In this document: positions 63,611 to 64,000 of the stretch, one piece after another
How the letters are laid out: every line of letters begins with the position of its first letter
How positions within the stretch are numbered: position 1 is the stretch's first letter
NCBI RefSeq assembly: GCF_900114345.1
Contig: NZ_FOZJ01000001.1
Coordinates: 434,001-498,000 of the forward strand
Direction of reading: 5' to 3'
Origin: Microbacterium sp. cf046
GTDB taxonomy: Bacteria > Actinomycetota > Actinomycetes > Actinomycetales > Microbacteriaceae
DNA: 64,000 nucleotides
The notes under the pieces: generated by a model
What the model saw: only the letters and a program-made list of their open reading frames with translations
What the model was told of the DNA's origin: nothing
The model's database searches: none
Program-made: the position numbers and the translations under genes

Positions 63611-64000
63611 ATGACCCAGCCCGCCCATCGCATCGCCGTGATCGCCGGCGACGGGATCGGCCCCGAGGTCGTGCCCGAGGGGATCCGGTCGCTCGAGGCC
63701 GCGGCATCCGCCTTCGACATCGCACTCGACTTCGAGGAGTTCGGCTTCGCGAGCGCCGACTACTGGGTCCGGCACGGCAGCATGCTCCCGGACGACTGGT
63801 TCCAGACCCTCAGCGGCTTCGACGCGATCTACTTCGGCGCGGTCGGCTGGCCCGAGATCGTCCCCGATCACGTGAGTCTGTGGGGGAGCCTGATCCAGTT
63901 CCGCAGGGCGTTCGACCAGTACGTGAACCTCCGCCCGTGCCGGTTGATGCCGGGAGTCATGAGCCCACTGACCGGCCGTGAACCCGGAGACATCGACTTC
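63611..64000 (+). CDS. Tartrate dehydrogenase / D-malate dehydrogenase-like decarboxylating dehydrogenase (partial)
   Basis: The first 130 residues of a beta-decarboxylating dehydrogenase; the gene runs off the window. RIAVIAGDGIGPEVVPEG is the family start, and FDAIYFGAVGWPEIVPDHVS with WGSLIQFRRAFDQYVNLRP is diagnostic of the TtuC/DmlA branch rather than isopropylmalate dehydrogenase. It would oxidise tartrate, D-malate or a related 2-hydroxy diacid to a keto acid and CO2 with NAD. Its place at the end of the importer operon suggests that the imported compound yields such an acid. Confidence 0.85.
   Translation, partial: MTQPAHRIAVIAGDGIGPEVVPEGIRSLEAAASAFDIALDFEEFGFASADYWVRHGSMLPDDWFQTLSGFDAIYFGAVGWPEIVPDHVSLWGSLIQFRRAFDQYVNLRPCRLMPGVMSPLTGREPGDIDF

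Overview
The window is 64 kb of very GC-rich DNA from an actinobacterium, most probably a member of the Microbacteriaceae (Microbacterium-like). I infer this from the codon use, the constant recurrence of the hexamer GGATGC/GCATCC, the DUF222-HNH nuclease, the DUF4333 lipoprotein, the large LuxR regulator, and a promoter style in which many genes start 6-7 bases after a -10 box. It looks chromosomal. I see no rRNA, tRNA, CRISPR array or intact insertion sequence, and no gap between genes exceeds about 215 bases. Forty-nine genes are called; the last is cut by the right edge.

Layout. 0-5 kb: a large secreted subtilase, then a translationally coupled acetyltransferase-pirin pair. 5-14 kb: a Ski2-type helicase, a large LuxR-type ATPase regulator divergent from a methyltransferase, a GT1/GT28 glycosyltransferase coupled to an alpha/beta hydrolase, and a small exported protein. 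14-20 kb: RecQ, a truncated globin, formate-tetrahydrofolate ligase with a structured leader, and a GH3 glucosidase. 20-29 kb: a DUF4333 lipoprotein, an acetyltransferase-GH16 fusion with an altered catalytic motif, an acyl-CoA oxidase-like enzyme, a quinone reductase behind a twin operator, 3-methyladenine glycosylase, and a self-controlled TetR gene followed by an LLM-flavin/FAD oxidoreductase fusion. 29-37.5 kb: a short UvrA-like ABC ATPase, a DUF222-HNH nuclease with an SOS-like box coupled to an NYN/LOTUS protein, a degenerate resolvase domain, a Na+/H+ antiporter and malate dehydrogenase. 37.7-39.5 kb: a zinc metallopeptidase coupled to prolyl aminopeptidase.

39.5-47.6 kb is a minus-strand catabolic block: tryptophan dioxygenase, an amidohydrolase in the position where a formylkynurenine formamidase is needed, kynureninase, an MFS/GPH transporter, an aldehyde dehydrogenase and a GMC oxidoreductase. 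48-53 kb looks like envelope-glycan work: a GT2-GtrA glycosyltransferase, and an operon of polysaccharide deacetylase, a MenD-like ThDP enzyme and an SDR.

53-64 kb is the most coherent accessory system. A haloacetate-dehalogenase-like hydrolase coupled to an M20 (carboxypeptidase G2-like) peptidase, a TetR regulator, an S9 peptidase, a complete five-gene oligopeptide-type ABC importer and a tartrate/D-malate dehydrogenase share one 17-bp operator. Its form is AGTCAACG-N4-TGAYK, and it occurs four times, only in the intergenic regions of this island. I read this as a locally controlled import-and-degradation system for a small amide- or peptide-like compound of unknown identity.
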